A DNA stretch of 49,726 bases, from NCBI RefSeq assembly GCF_030063135.1, contig NZ_JASISO010000056.1, positions 1 through 49,726 on the forward strand, read 5' to 3'. Both the position numbers and the translations under genes were made by a program. The notes beneath the pieces are model-generated. The model worked only from the letters and a program-made list of their open reading frames with translations, was not told where the DNA came from and did not search any database. Below are positions 31,184 through 38,979 of this stretch, in pieces (positions within the stretch are counted from its first letter, which is position 1; each line of letters starts with the position of its first letter). The stretch comes from Streptomyces sp. G-G2 (GTDB lineage: Bacteria > Actinomycetota > Actinomycetes > Streptomycetales > Streptomycetaceae).

Positions 31184-31762
31184 ATGACCCGCGTGATCGC
31201 CGGCAGCGCCGGTGGGCGACGCCTCGCCGTGCCGCCCGGCACCGGCACCCGGCCCACCTCCGACCGGATGCGCGAAGGCCTGTTCTCCACCTGGGAGTCG
31301 CTGCACGGCGTCGAGGGTGCCCGGGTCCTCGACCTCTACGGGGGCTCCGGCGCGGTCGGCCTCGAAGCCCTCTCCCGGGGCGCGGCGCACGCCCTGCTCG
31401 TCGAGGCCGACGCCAAGGCCGCGAAGGCGATCCGGGAGAACATCACGGCGCTGGCCCTGCCCGGCGCCGAATTCCGGGCCGGCAGGGCGGAGCAGATCGT
31501 GGGGCTCCCGGCCGTCGGGGAGCCGTACGACATCGTCTTCCTGGACCCGCCCTACGAGGTCGCGCACGTCGATCTCGCGGAGATCCTGCTCACACTCCGG
31601 TCGAATGCCTGGCTCACGGGCGATGCGCTCGTCACCGTGGAGCGCAGCACCAGAAGCGGTGCGTTCCCCTGGCCCGACGGTTTCGAGCCGCTCCGCTCCC
31701 GGCGGTACGGCGAAGGCACCCTTTGGTACGGTCGCGCCGCCGACACCTGCGAAGACTCATGA
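31184..31762 (+). CDS. rsmD: 16S rRNA (guanine(966)-N(2))-methyltransferase
   Basis: A 192-residue SAM-dependent methyltransferase modifying G966 of 16S rRNA. It starts MTRVIAGSAGGRRLAVP. RPTSDRMREGLFS, the SAM-binding LDLYGGSGAVGLEALSRGA and the catalytic LDPPYE are the family signatures. The ATG follows AAGGACC. The gene lies 67 bases after recG, and its end overlaps a possible coaD start (ATGA), so rsmD-coaD are coupled, as in most bacteria. Confidence 0.95.
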   Translation: MTRVIAGSAGGRRLAVPPGTGTRPTSDRMREGLFSTWESLHGVEGARVLDLYGGSGAVGLEALSRGAAHALLVEADAKAAKAIRENITALALPGAEFRAGRAEQIVGLPAVGEPYDIVFLDPPYEVAHVDLAEILLTLRSNAWLTGDALVTVERSTRSGAFPWPDGFEPLRSRRYGEGTLWYGRAADTCEDS

Positions 31763-31791
31763 TGCCCGTACCGGAGAGCGAGGGACTTCAG

Positions 31792-32271
31792 TTGCGCCGC
31801 GCCGTCTGTCCGGGGTCGTTCGACCCCATCACCAACGGACATCTCGACATCATCGGACGAGCCGCCCGGCTCTACGACGTCGTGCATGTCGCCGTGATGA
31901 TCAATCAGTCCAAGCAGGGACTCTTCACGGTCGAGGAGCGGATCGAGCTGATCCGCGAGGCCACCGCCGGATACGGGAACGTCGAGGTCGAGTCCTTCCA
32001 CGGACTGCTCGTCGACTTCTGCAAGCAGCGCGACATCCCGGCCATCGTCAAGGGTCTGCGCGCGGTCAGCGACTTCGACTACGAGCTGCAGATGGCCCAG
32101 ATGAACATGGGCCTCACCGGGGTGGAGACGCTCTTCGTGCCGACCAACCCGACCTACAGCTTCCTGTCCTCCTCCCTGGTCAAGGAGGTGGCGACCTGGG
32201 GCGGCGACGTCTCCCACCTGCTGCCGCCCTTCGTCCACACCGCCCTGATGGAGCGGCTGCACGGCAACTGA
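31792..32271 (+). CDS. coaD: Phosphopantetheine adenylyltransferase
   Basis: A 159-residue nucleotidyltransferase catalysing the penultimate step of coenzyme A synthesis. The start RRAVCPGSFDPITNGHLDII contains the T/HxGH nucleotide-binding motif. VKGLRAVSDFDYELQMAQMN and NPTYSFLSSSLVKEVA are further signatures. I choose the TTG at 31792 because it follows GAGGGA at proper spacing and gives exactly the family length. An ATG at 31759 overlapping the rsmD stop would add eleven unconserved residues. Confidence 0.95.
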   Translation: MRRAVCPGSFDPITNGHLDIIGRAARLYDVVHVAVMINQSKQGLFTVEERIELIREATAGYGNVEVESFHGLLVDFCKQRDIPAIVKGLRAVSDFDYELQMAQMNMGLTGVETLFVPTNPTYSFLSSSLVKEVATWGGDVSHLLPPFVHTALMERLHGN

Positions 32272-32366
32272 CGTGCCGTCACTCGCTGTCGGGGGGCCGC
32301 GTCGGGGCCGTACAGTCGTCCCGTCCGTCTCAGGAACCGCCTGAGGCCGAGAGAGTGCGAGCCACC

Positions 32367-33446
32367 GTGGACGTGCAGAAGAAGCTCGACGAGATCGTCG
32401 CGTCGGTCGGCGGAGCCCGGTCCATGCCCATGTCCGCCTCCTGCGTGATCAACCGCGCCGAGCTGCTCGCCCGGCTCGAAGAGGTGCGCGAGGCGCTGCC
32501 CGGCTCGCTCGCCCAGGCGCGGGAGCTGATCGGCGGGCGCGAGCAGATGGTCGAGGAGGCCCGCCGGGAGGCGGACCGGATCATCGAGTCGGCCCACGCC
32601 CAGCGGGGCTCGCTGGTCTCCGACACCGAGGTCGCGCGCCGCTCGCAGGGCGAGGCGGACCGGATCCTCGCGGAGGCCCGCCGGGAGGCGGAGGAGATCC
32701 GCGCCGAGGCCGACGAGTACGTCGACAGCAAGCTCGCCAACTTCGAGGTGGTCCTCTCCAAGACCATCGGGTCCGTGGACCGGGGCCGCGAGAAGCTGCT
32801 CGGGCGCGGCCCGGGGCTCGACGAGCACGGCTTCTCCGACGCGGAGGCGCCCGAGCGCAGCCACGACCCGGAGGTCCAGCGCCAGCAGGCCGACGCCTAC
32901 GTGGACACGAAGCTGGCAACCTTCGAAGCGGTGCTCTCCAAGACCCTGGAGGCGGTCGGCCGGGGCAGGCAGAAGCTGCTGGGCCGGGCGCCGACGGACG
33001 ATCTGGGCGCCCACATGGCGGCCCAGGACGCGGCGGGCGGCCAGCAGTCCCGGACCACCAGCGACGCGGACTTCCTGGCGGGCCTGGCGGAACCGGTGGC
33101 GCCGATCGCGCCCCAGCGAGCGCAAGCGCCGCAGGAACCGGTGTACGAGGCCTACTCCTACCAGCAGCCCCAGCCGGGCGCGTACGGCTACCAGGACGCC
33201 TACGGCTACCAGCAGGCCCCGCAGCAGCCGGACCCGTACGCGGCGTACCAGCAGCAGCACCAGCAGCCGGACCCGTACGCCGCCTACGAGCAGCCGCAAC
33301 AGCAGCAGCAGCCGCATCAGCTCGACGAGCAGCAGCAGGCGCAGCAGCACCAGCAGCCCTCGCAGCCGGCCCTCGACGAGACCAGCCTCTTCGACACGAG
33401 CATGATCAATCTGGACCAGCTGCGTCAGTACGAACAGGGCCGCTGA
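32367..33446 (+). CDS. Coiled-coil protein related to cell-division-initiation / ATP synthase b-like family
   Basis: A 359-residue cytoplasmic protein. Residues ~1-30 contain the conserved MSASCVINRAELLARLEEVR segment. Residues ~35-130 form a charged coiled coil rich in EARREAD repeats, reminiscent of DivIVA and the ATP synthase b subunit. A ~34-residue unit (YVDSKLANFEVVLSKTIGSV... ending KLLGR) occurs twice, at bases ~32717-32818 and ~32894-32995. The C-terminal ~100 residues are low-complexity Gln/Tyr/Pro. A GTG at 32355 is an alternative start. The family is conserved beside coaD in streptomycetes, but its role in growth or division is inferred. Confidence 0.85.
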   Translation: MDVQKKLDEIVASVGGARSMPMSASCVINRAELLARLEEVREALPGSLAQARELIGGREQMVEEARREADRIIESAHAQRGSLVSDTEVARRSQGEADRILAEARREAEEIRAEADEYVDSKLANFEVVLSKTIGSVDRGREKLLGRGPGLDEHGFSDAEAPERSHDPEVQRQQADAYVDTKLATFEAVLSKTLEAVGRGRQKLLGRAPTDDLGAHMAAQDAAGGQQSRTTSDADFLAGLAEPVAPIAPQRAQAPQEPVYEAYSYQQPQPGAYGYQDAYGYQQAPQQPDPYAAYQQQHQQPDPYAAYEQPQQQQQPHQLDEQQQAQQHQQPSQPALDETSLFDTSMINLDQLRQYEQGR

Positions 33447-33463
33447 CGGGCCCCGGCCCCGGA

Positions 33464-33493
33464 TTGGGCTCAGGGCGAAGGGGCGGGTATCCT
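33464..33493 (+). promoter_or_regulatory. Promoter of the DUF177-rpmF-rnc-mutM operon
   Basis: TTGGGC (33464-33469) and TATCCT (33488-33493) are separated by 18 bases, in the gap between two genes and about 85 bases before the DUF177 start. Confidence 0.5.
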
Positions 33494-33578
33494 GGCTCTT
33501 CGGTCGCGCGTATGCGATGCGATCCTTGCTGCCCGCAAGCGGCAAAAAGCTCAGCGATTTCTGAAAGCAGGACCAGCC

Positions 33579-34226
33579 CTGAACACCCACCTCGACCCCC
33601 ATGACCCCCTCGTGTTCGACACGCACGAGCTGGGTCGGCGTCCTGGTGCGTTGCTGCGGCTGACCCGAGAGATCGTGGCGCCCGCGGACTTCGGTCTCGC
33701 GGACGTCATCGGAGTGCCGGACGGCGCGCCGGTGAAGCTGAAGCTCCGGCTTGAGTCGGTCATGGAAGGGGTGCTTGTCACAGGCACCGCCCGTGCACTG
33801 GCCGCCGGGGAGTGCGTAAGGTGTCTGGAGGCCGTGGAGCGCGAGCTCAAGGCGGACTTCCAGGAGATGTTCTCGTACCCTGACGCCGACGACCGGGGCC
33901 GTATGAAAGCGGAACCGGGCGACGACGTTGAGAATGACGAGGACAGGCTCTTCATCGAGGACGGTTTGTTCGACCTCGAATCAGTGCTGCGTGACGCGGT
34001 GGTGCTCGCACTGCCGCTGCAGCCGGTGTGCCGGGAGGACTGCCTCGGACTGTGTCCCGAATGCGGGATCAGTCTGAACGACGACCCGGACCACCACCAT
34101 GACGCCACCGACATTCGTTGGGCGGCGTTGCAGGGACTCGTCGTGACCGATCAGGACGACGAGAAGGACAACATGAGCGGCGTCGCATCTGACGTCCAGC
34201 GCGCCGCCGAGAAGCAGGAGAAGTAG
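33579..34226 (+). CDS. DUF177 (YceD) family protein
   Basis: A protein of about 215 residues of the DUF177/YceD family, which is linked to 23S rRNA or large-subunit biogenesis and nearly always precedes rpmF. Cysteines in GECVRCLEAVE and CREDCLGLCPECG look like a zinc site. The acidic middle and HHHD near the end are typical. The conserved N-terminal part LDPHDPLVFDTHELGRRPG begins upstream of the first standard start (GTG 33612). A CTG at 33579 with AGGA six bases before it covers it, and I take this as the likely, non-canonical start. Tight coupling with rpmF follows (2 bases). Confidence 0.85.
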   Translation: MNTHLDPHDPLVFDTHELGRRPGALLRLTREIVAPADFGLADVIGVPDGAPVKLKLRLESVMEGVLVTGTARALAAGECVRCLEAVERELKADFQEMFSYPDADDRGRMKAEPGDDVENDEDRLFIEDGLFDLESVLRDAVVLALPLQPVCREDCLGLCPECGISLNDDPDHHHDATDIRWAALQGLVVTDQDDEKDNMSGVASDVQRAAEKQEK

Positions 34227-34228
34227 CC

Positions 34229-34402
34229 GTGGCTGTTCCGAAGCGGAAGATGTCGCGCAGCAACACGCGCCACCGCCGGTCGCAGTGGAAGGCTGCGGTC
34301 CCCACCCTGGTTTCGTGCGAGCGTTGCCAGGAGCCGAAGCTCCAGCACATTGCGTGCCCGAGCTGCGGCACCTACAACAAGCGCCAGGTCCTCGAGGTCT
34401 GA
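34229..34402 (+). CDS. rpmF: 50S ribosomal protein L32
   Basis: A 57-residue ribosomal protein L32. It starts AVPKRKMSRSNTRHRRSQWK, the near-invariant L32 N-terminus. CERC and CPSC form the zinc ribbon. The GTG start is two bases after the DUF177 stop, with GGAG inside that gene. DUF177 proteins and L32 are encoded together across bacteria, and rnc follows 19 bases later. Confidence 0.96.
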   Translation: MAVPKRKMSRSNTRHRRSQWKAAVPTLVSCERCQEPKLQHIACPSCGTYNKRQVLEV

Positions 34403-34421
34403 GCGGCTGGTGAGAGGCGCA

Positions 34422-35261
34422 ATGTCTGAGCTTGCCGGCGGCCATACGCAGGCAGACAAGAACAACGCGGCCTCGTCCCACACGCTTCTGGAAGGGCGGC
34501 TCGGGTATCACCTCGAGTCCGCCCTTCTGGTGCGTGCACTGACCCACCGTTCGTACGCGTACGAGAACGGCGGTCTGCCCACCAACGAGCGGCTGGAGTT
34601 CCTCGGGGACTCCGTGCTCGGCCTGGTGGTCACGGACACGCTCTATCGGATCCATCCGGACCTGCCGGAAGGCCAACTGGCCAAACTGCGGGCCGCTGTG
34701 GTCAATTCGCGTGCGTTGGCCGGGGTCGGGCGTGCGCTCGAACTCGGCCTCTTCATCCGGCTAGGCCGGGGCGAAGAAGGCACGGGCGGCCGGGACAAGG
34801 CCTCCATCCTCGCCGACACCCTTGAAGCGGTGATCGGCGCCGTCTATCTCGACCAGGGTCTCGACGCGGCCTCCGAGCTGGTTCACCGGCTCTTTGATCC
34901 GCTGATCGAGAAGTCCTCGAACCTCGGTGCCGGCCTGGACTGGAAGACCAGTCTCCAGGAACTGACCGCGGCCGAGGGGCTCGGCGTACCCGAGTACCTG
35001 GTCAGCGAGACCGGACCGGACCACGAGAAGACCTTCACCGCTGCTGCTCGCGTCGGTGGTGTCTCGTACGGCATCGGCACCGGCCGCAGCAAGAAGGAAG
35101 CGGAACAGCAGGCTGCGGAGTCCGCATGGCGCGGTATCCGCGCCGCCGCGGACGAGGGGATCGCGGCGCAAGCCGCCGCCTCCGCCGCACCGGCTGTCGC
35201 CGAGGCTCCGGCCGAGGACGGCGGGGCGCCGACGCCCGCCGATCCGACGCCGACCGCCTGA
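34422..35261 (+). CDS. rnc: Ribonuclease III
   Basis: A 279-residue double-strand-specific endoribonuclease that processes rRNA precursors. In Streptomyces (AbsB) it also influences antibiotic regulation. The catalytic signature NERLEFLGDSVLGLVV lies near residue 52, and the second metal-binding segment is DKASILADTLEAVIGAVYLD. A double-stranded RNA-binding domain (KTSLQELTAAEGLGVPEY to KEAEQQAAESAW) is at residues ~185-250, followed by an Ala/Pro-rich tail. The ATG follows GAGAGG. A GTG four codons upstream is possible. Confidence 0.97.
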   Translation: MSELAGGHTQADKNNAASSHTLLEGRLGYHLESALLVRALTHRSYAYENGGLPTNERLEFLGDSVLGLVVTDTLYRIHPDLPEGQLAKLRAAVVNSRALAGVGRALELGLFIRLGRGEEGTGGRDKASILADTLEAVIGAVYLDQGLDAASELVHRLFDPLIEKSSNLGAGLDWKTSLQELTAAEGLGVPEYLVSETGPDHEKTFTAAARVGGVSYGIGTGRSKKEAEQQAAESAWRGIRAAADEGIAAQAAASAAPAVAEAPAEDGGAPTPADPTPTA

Positions 35262-35280
35262 CGCTTCCTTCGGGAGTTTC

Positions 35281-35314
35281 TCCGCCCGCCACTGCTCCGG
35301 CAGTGGCGGGCGGA
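35281..35314 (+). terminator. Hairpin after rnc
   Basis: TCCGCCCGCCACTG (35281-35294) pairs perfectly with 35301-35314 across a six-base loop, 19 bases after the rnc stop. There is no T-tract, so it may terminate only partly or stabilise the 3' end before mutM. Confidence 0.55.
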
Positions 35315-35402
35315 CCCGTTCCCGGGGCCCCGCCGCGGCCGTACCGGGCCCGGCGGTACGCTCGGGGCGAGCCCCACAAGGACCGCCCTCCGAGGAGACA
35401 CC

Positions 35403-36272
35403 GTGCCCGAGCTGCCCGAAGTCGAAGTCGTACGACGCGGGTTGGCGCGCTGGGTGGCCGGGCGGACCGTGGCCTCCGTCGAGGTGCTGCACCCCCGGGC
35501 GGTACGCCGTCACCCCGGCGGCGGACCCGATTTCGCGGCGCGGCTCACGGGCCGGACCGTCGGCGCCCCGCAGCGGCGCGGCAAGTACCTGTGGCTGCCC
35601 CTGGAAGACGGGGACCTGTCCGTACTGGCCCACCTCGGCATGAGCGGGCAGCTCCTGGTGCAGCCCACCGGGGCCCCCGACGAGAAGCACCTGCGCATCC
35701 GGGTCCGCTTCACCGACTCGGCCGGGACCGAGCTGCGCTTCGTGGACCAGCGGACCTTCGGCGGCCTCTCCCTGCACGAGAGCGCCCCCGACAGCGCGGA
35801 CGGGCTTCCCGACGTCATCGCGCACATCGCCCGCGACCCCCTGGACCCGGCCTTCGACGAGGTGCTCTACCACGCGGCGCTGCGGGCCAAGCGGACCACG
35901 CTCAAGCGGGCCCTGCTGGACCAGTCCCTGATCAGCGGCATCGGGAACATCTACGCGGACGAGGCGCTGTGGCGCGCCAAGCTCCACTACGAGCGCCCCA
36001 CCGCCACCCTCACGCGCCCGCTGAGCGGGGAACTCCTCGGGCACGTCCGCGACGTGATGAACGCGGCCCTCGCCGTCGGCGGGACCAGCTTCGACAGCCT
36101 CTACGTCAACGTGAACGGCGAGTCGGGCTACTTCGACCGCTCGCTCGACGCGTACGGGCGCGAGGACGAGCCGTGCAGGCGCTGCGGCACGCCCGTGCGG
36201 CGCAGGCCGTGGATGAACCGGTCCAGCTACTTCTGCCCGCGCTGTCAGCGCCCGCCGCGCGTCGCGTCGTAG
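35403..36272 (+). CDS. mutM: Formamidopyrimidine-DNA glycosylase
   Basis: A 289-residue base-excision repair enzyme removing 8-oxoguanine and ring-opened purines. The catalytic N-terminal proline is in PELPEVEVVRRGL (after the initiator). The H2TH region contains DQSLISGIGNIYADEALW. The C-terminal zinc finger has CRRCGTP and FCPRCQ. The GTG start follows GAGGAG. Its last 28 bases overlap the 3' end of the convergent HxlR-type gene. Confidence 0.97.
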   Translation: MPELPEVEVVRRGLARWVAGRTVASVEVLHPRAVRRHPGGGPDFAARLTGRTVGAPQRRGKYLWLPLEDGDLSVLAHLGMSGQLLVQPTGAPDEKHLRIRVRFTDSAGTELRFVDQRTFGGLSLHESAPDSADGLPDVIAHIARDPLDPAFDEVLYHAALRAKRTTLKRALLDQSLISGIGNIYADEALWRAKLHYERPTATLTRPLSGELLGHVRDVMNAALAVGGTSFDSLYVNVNGESGYFDRSLDAYGREDEPCRRCGTPVRRRPWMNRSSYFCPRCQRPPRVAS

Positions 36273-36652
36273 GACTGCCGGGCCGCGAGGACCGGATTCA
36301 TGCTGCCCTCGACGAAGTGGATCAGTGACAGCAGCCGCTCGGCGATCTCCCGGCCCAGCGGGGTCAGCTCGTAGTCGACGCGCGGCGGGTTCGTCGGCTG
36401 CGCCTCGCGGTGCACGATGCCGTCGCGCTCCAGCGCGTGGAGGGTCTGGGAGAGCATCTTCTCGCTCACGCCGTCGACCCGGCGGCGCAGTTCGTTGAAC
36501 CGGCGCGCCCCGTCGTAGAGGGCGCCGACCGTCAGGCTGCCCCAGCGCCCGGTGACGTGTTCCAGGGTTTCCCGGGACGGGCAGTCGCGCGCGAAAACGT
36601 CGAACGGCAGTTCGGCGGATCCGGTGCTTTCGGTGCGGGCGGGGGTCTCCAT
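36245..36652 (-). CDS. HxlR-family transcriptional regulator
   Basis: A 135-residue winged helix-turn-helix regulator of the HxlR/YodB class. The core includes GRWGSLTVGALYDGARRFNELRRRVDGVSEKMLSQTL and the wing PPRVDYELTPLGRE. An N-terminal cysteine in ARDCPSRETLE is at the position used by YodB, HypR and QorR for redox or quinone sensing. It is divergent from wrbA with an inverted repeat between them, so it probably represses wrbA and itself until quinones or oxidants modify the cysteine. This role is inferred from family and context. Its 3' end overlaps mutM antisense. Confidence 0.92.
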   Translation of the reverse strand: METPARTESTGSAELPFDVFARDCPSRETLEHVTGRWGSLTVGALYDGARRFNELRRRVDGVSEKMLSQTLHALERDGIVHREAQPTNPPRVDYELTPLGREIAERLLSLIHFVEGSMNPVLAARQSYDATRGGR

Positions 36653-36686
36653 GACGAACAGGCTACTCCTACGCAGCGCTAACCAG

Positions 36687-36720
36687 AAGGTTGCACTTCC
36701 GAAAAGTTAGTGCTTACCTT
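36687..36720. promoter_or_regulatory. Inverted repeat between HxlR regulator and wrbA (probable operator)
   Basis: AAGGTTGCACT (36687-36697) and AGTGCTTACCTT (36709-36720) form a near-perfect inverted repeat (one extra base) with an 11-base spacer, placed in the divergent promoter region. Its size fits a dimeric HxlR protein. Confidence 0.55.
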
Positions 36721-36757
36721 CTCTCGACGCACCACCACGTTCCAGAGGAGTTCCACC

Positions 36758-37360
36758 GTGTCCGCTTCCTTCCCCGCCCCCGTCGTCTCGATCGCCTACC
36801 ACTCCGGATACGGGCACACGGCGGTGGTCGCCGAGGCCGTCCGTGCGGGCGCCGCCGACGCCGGGGCGACCGTTCATCTGATCAAGGTCGATGAGATCGA
36901 CGACGCCCAGTGGGAACTCCTGGACGGTTCCGACGCGATCGTCTTCGGGTCCCCGACCTACATGGGCACCGCGTCCGGCGCTTTCCACGTGTTCGCCGAG
37001 GCCACCTCGAAGCGCTGGTTCGCCGACGCCTGGCAGGACAAGCTGGCGGCGGGCTTCACGAACTCCGCGTCCAAGAGCGGCGACAAGGGCAACACCCTGG
37101 ACTTCTTCCAGACGCTGGCCGCGCAGCACGGCATGAACTGGGTCAATCTGGGCCTGAAGCCGGGCTGGAACACCACCACCGGTTCCGAGAACGACATCAA
37201 CCGCCTCGGCTTCTTCGACGGCGCCGCCGCCCAGAGCTTCTCGGACCAGGGCGTCGAGGGCGTCCACAAGGCCGACCTGCTGACGGCCGAGCACCTCGGC
37301 CGCCGCGTGGCCGAGACCACCCGCGTCTTCGTCGCGGGCCGCGCCGCCGTCGCCGCCTGA
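36758..37360 (+). CDS. wrbA: WrbA-like NAD(P)H:quinone oxidoreductase / flavodoxin-fold protein
   Basis: A 200-residue flavodoxin-like protein that would bind FMN and reduce quinones by two electrons. Seen are SIAYHSGYGHTAVVAEAV (phosphate-binding loop), FGSPTYMGTASGAFHVFAE and the WrbA-type GFTNSASKSGDKGNTL segment. The GTG start follows AGAGGAG at seven bases. The gene is divergent from a cysteine-containing HxlR regulator. Its stop is seven bases from the stop of the convergent CAP gene, with no terminator visible between them. Confidence 0.92.
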   Translation: MSASFPAPVVSIAYHSGYGHTAVVAEAVRAGAADAGATVHLIKVDEIDDAQWELLDGSDAIVFGSPTYMGTASGAFHVFAEATSKRWFADAWQDKLAAGFTNSASKSGDKGNTLDFFQTLAAQHGMNWVNLGLKPGWNTTTGSENDINRLGFFDGAAAQSFSDQGVEGVHKADLLTAEHLGRRVAETTRVFVAGRAAVAA

Positions 37361-37367
37361 CGCGGCG

Positions 37368-38258
37368 CTAGAAGCCGAAGTCCTGGGTCCACCAGGGGCC
37401 GCCGGAGGCGAAGTGCACGCCGACGCCGAGGGTGCGGTAGTCGCAGTTCAGGATGTTGTCCCGGTGGCCCGGGCTGTTCATCCACGCCTTCATGACCGAG
37501 GCGGCGTCGCCCTGGCCCCGGGCGATGTTCTCGCCGCCGAGGCCGGTGATCCCTGCCTTGGACGCGCGGTCCCACGGGGTGTTCCCGTCGGGGTCGGTGT
37601 GGTCGAAGAAGCCGCGGACGGCCATGTCCTTGCTGAACGCGCCCGCGAGGGCCGCCAGCGGCGGGTTCGCCCGCACCGGGCCGCAGCCCGCCCGGGCCCG
37701 CTCCTGGTTCACGAGCGCCAGTACGGCCGCCTCCTCCGCGGAGTGACCCTCGGCGGGGGCGGGGGGCACGGAGGGCGCCGGGGGCTTGGCGGGCGCCGAG
37801 GGCCTGGCGGGCGGCGGGTCGGCGGGCTTCGCCGGGGCCTTCGTCGAGGGCGCGGCGGAGGGCGTGGCCGGGGCTGACGCGGAAGGGGAGGCCGAGGCGG
37901 AGGGGGAAGCCGAGGGGCTCGGCGAGGCCGACGGCGACGGCGCGTGCGAGGGCGACGGGGTGGTGGACGCGCCCAAGGCCTCGGGGGAGCGGCCGGAGAG
38001 GTTGGCCAGGCCGCCCTGTCCGTCCGTACTGCCCACGCCGCTGTCCGCGCCGTGCCGGGACCCGGAGGCCTCGCTCTTGTCGGCGGCGCCCTGCCCTATG
38101 AAGGGGAAGTCGGCGCCCACCGGCACCAGTCCGGTGGTTACGGCCGCGGTCCCGAGGACCACTGCCACGCAGGCGCCCAGCAGGCCGGTGCGCAGGGCGG
38201 TGCCGCCGCGCTTGCCGCGGCCGTCGCGCTGCGGCGCGGGGAGTCGGTGGCGTCCCAT
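37368..38258 (-). CDS. Exported CAP/SCP-domain protein with Ser/Pro-rich linker
   Basis: A 296-residue secreted or membrane-anchored protein. One hydrophobic segment at residues ~21-46 follows a basic N-terminus. Residues ~95-175 are a Ser/Pro/Ala-rich linker (PSPSASPSPSASPS type) suited to spanning the cell wall. The C-terminal ~125 residues form a CAP (cysteine-rich secretory/PR-1) domain with NQERARAGCGPV, HTDPDGNTPWDRA, GENIARGQ, MNSPGHRDNILNCDYRTLGVG. Two cysteines may pair. Bacterial CAP proteins are extracellular, but their activity is poorly known. A 20-base palindrome lies in its 5' leader. Confidence 0.92.
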   Translation of the reverse strand: MGRHRLPAPQRDGRGKRGGTALRTGLLGACVAVVLGTAAVTTGLVPVGADFPFIGQGAADKSEASGSRHGADSGVGSTDGQGGLANLSGRSPEALGASTTPSPSHAPSPSASPSPSASPSASASPSASAPATPSAAPSTKAPAKPADPPPARPSAPAKPPAPSVPPAPAEGHSAEEAAVLALVNQERARAGCGPVRANPPLAALAGAFSKDMAVRGFFDHTDPDGNTPWDRASKAGITGLGGENIARGQGDAASVMKAWMNSPGHRDNILNCDYRTLGVGVHFASGGPWWTQDFGF

Positions 38259-38285
38259 CGGCGGTGCCTTCCAAGATCAACCTTT

Positions 38286-38305
38286 ACTCACCCAAATGGG
38301 TGAGT
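38286..38305. promoter_or_regulatory. Palindrome upstream of the CAP-protein gene
   Basis: ACTCACCC (38286-38293) and GGGTGAGT (38298-38305) flank AAAT. The site begins 27 bases before the CAP start codon, so it could be a repressor operator or an RNA hairpin near the ribosome site. Confidence 0.45.
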
Positions 38306-38383
38306 TCATTGAGGCGCGACTGTAGCCGATGCCACCGCGGGGGCGAGGTGCCCGGAAAGGGATCACCCGGTTAGCGTTCACAC

Positions 38384-38665
38384 ATGAACGAACATGTCCG
38401 AGTGACCGCGTGGGTGCGCGGCCGCGTACAGGGAGTGGGCTTCCGCTGGTTCACCAGGGCCAACGCGCTGGAGATCGGCGACCTGGTGGGCTTCGCGCTC
38501 AACCTCGACGACGGCCGAGTACAGGTCGTCGCCGAAGGTCAACGTGAGAATTGCCACCGGCTGCTCGACTGGCTGCGATCCGCCGACACGCCCGGGCGGG
38601 TGGACGGGGTCACAGAGATCTGGGGAATTCCGCGCGGCGGGTATGACGGGTTCGCGATCCGGTGA
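38384..38665 (+). CDS. acyP: Acylphosphatase
   Basis: A 93-residue acylphosphatase hydrolysing carboxyl-phosphate bonds. The catalytic Arg is in RVQGVGFRWFT and the catalytic Asn in GFALNLDDGRVQVVAEG. Length and fold segments (ferredoxin-like) are standard. It starts at an ATG without a strong ribosome site. It stands between the CAP gene and the small coiled-coil gene upstream of smc, a position kept in related genomes. Its physiological substrate is not evident. Confidence 0.94.
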   Translation: MNEHVRVTAWVRGRVQGVGFRWFTRANALEIGDLVGFALNLDDGRVQVVAEGQRENCHRLLDWLRSADTPGRVDGVTEIWGIPRGGYDGFAIR

Positions 38666-38979
38666 TCATGAACTGATCGGATGTGCATACCGCCGGAACT
38701 GCGCATACGTTGCCGAGAGTGGTCATCCGTGGAAGGCTCGAAGGAGCGGATGATCTCCCCGCCCCTTGCCGGGAACGGGCTGCCCGCCGATACAGGGCGT
38801 GATCGTGTTGACCGTCAAACTTTTTGGTGAGACGCTGGAAGCCCCGCGCACCTGAGCTGTTTGGCAGTGTTGGCAGTATTGAGCGCAGTGACTGACAGCC
38901 ACTGCCGGACAACGCGGGTGCGATTCCCTCACGACCCACACCGCTTCGGTCGGTCACTCAGTGTGGAGGACCATCCATC
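38666..38979 (+). other. Intergenic region upstream of the small coiled-coil gene
   Basis: No gene is supported in these 314 bases. TTGACC occurs near 38808 and a tandem TTGGCAGT near 38870 may belong to a promoter. GCAGTG...CACTGC (38885-38904) and CCACAC...GTGTGG (38936-38966) can form stems, the second touching the AGGA ribosome site of the next gene. Confidence 0.4.

Noticed and set aside
38910..38942. Sequence resembling a tRNA T-arm (GGGTGCGATTCCC then ACGACCCACA)
   Set aside because: No matching 5' acceptor strand, D-arm or anticodon arm is present in the preceding 75 bases.
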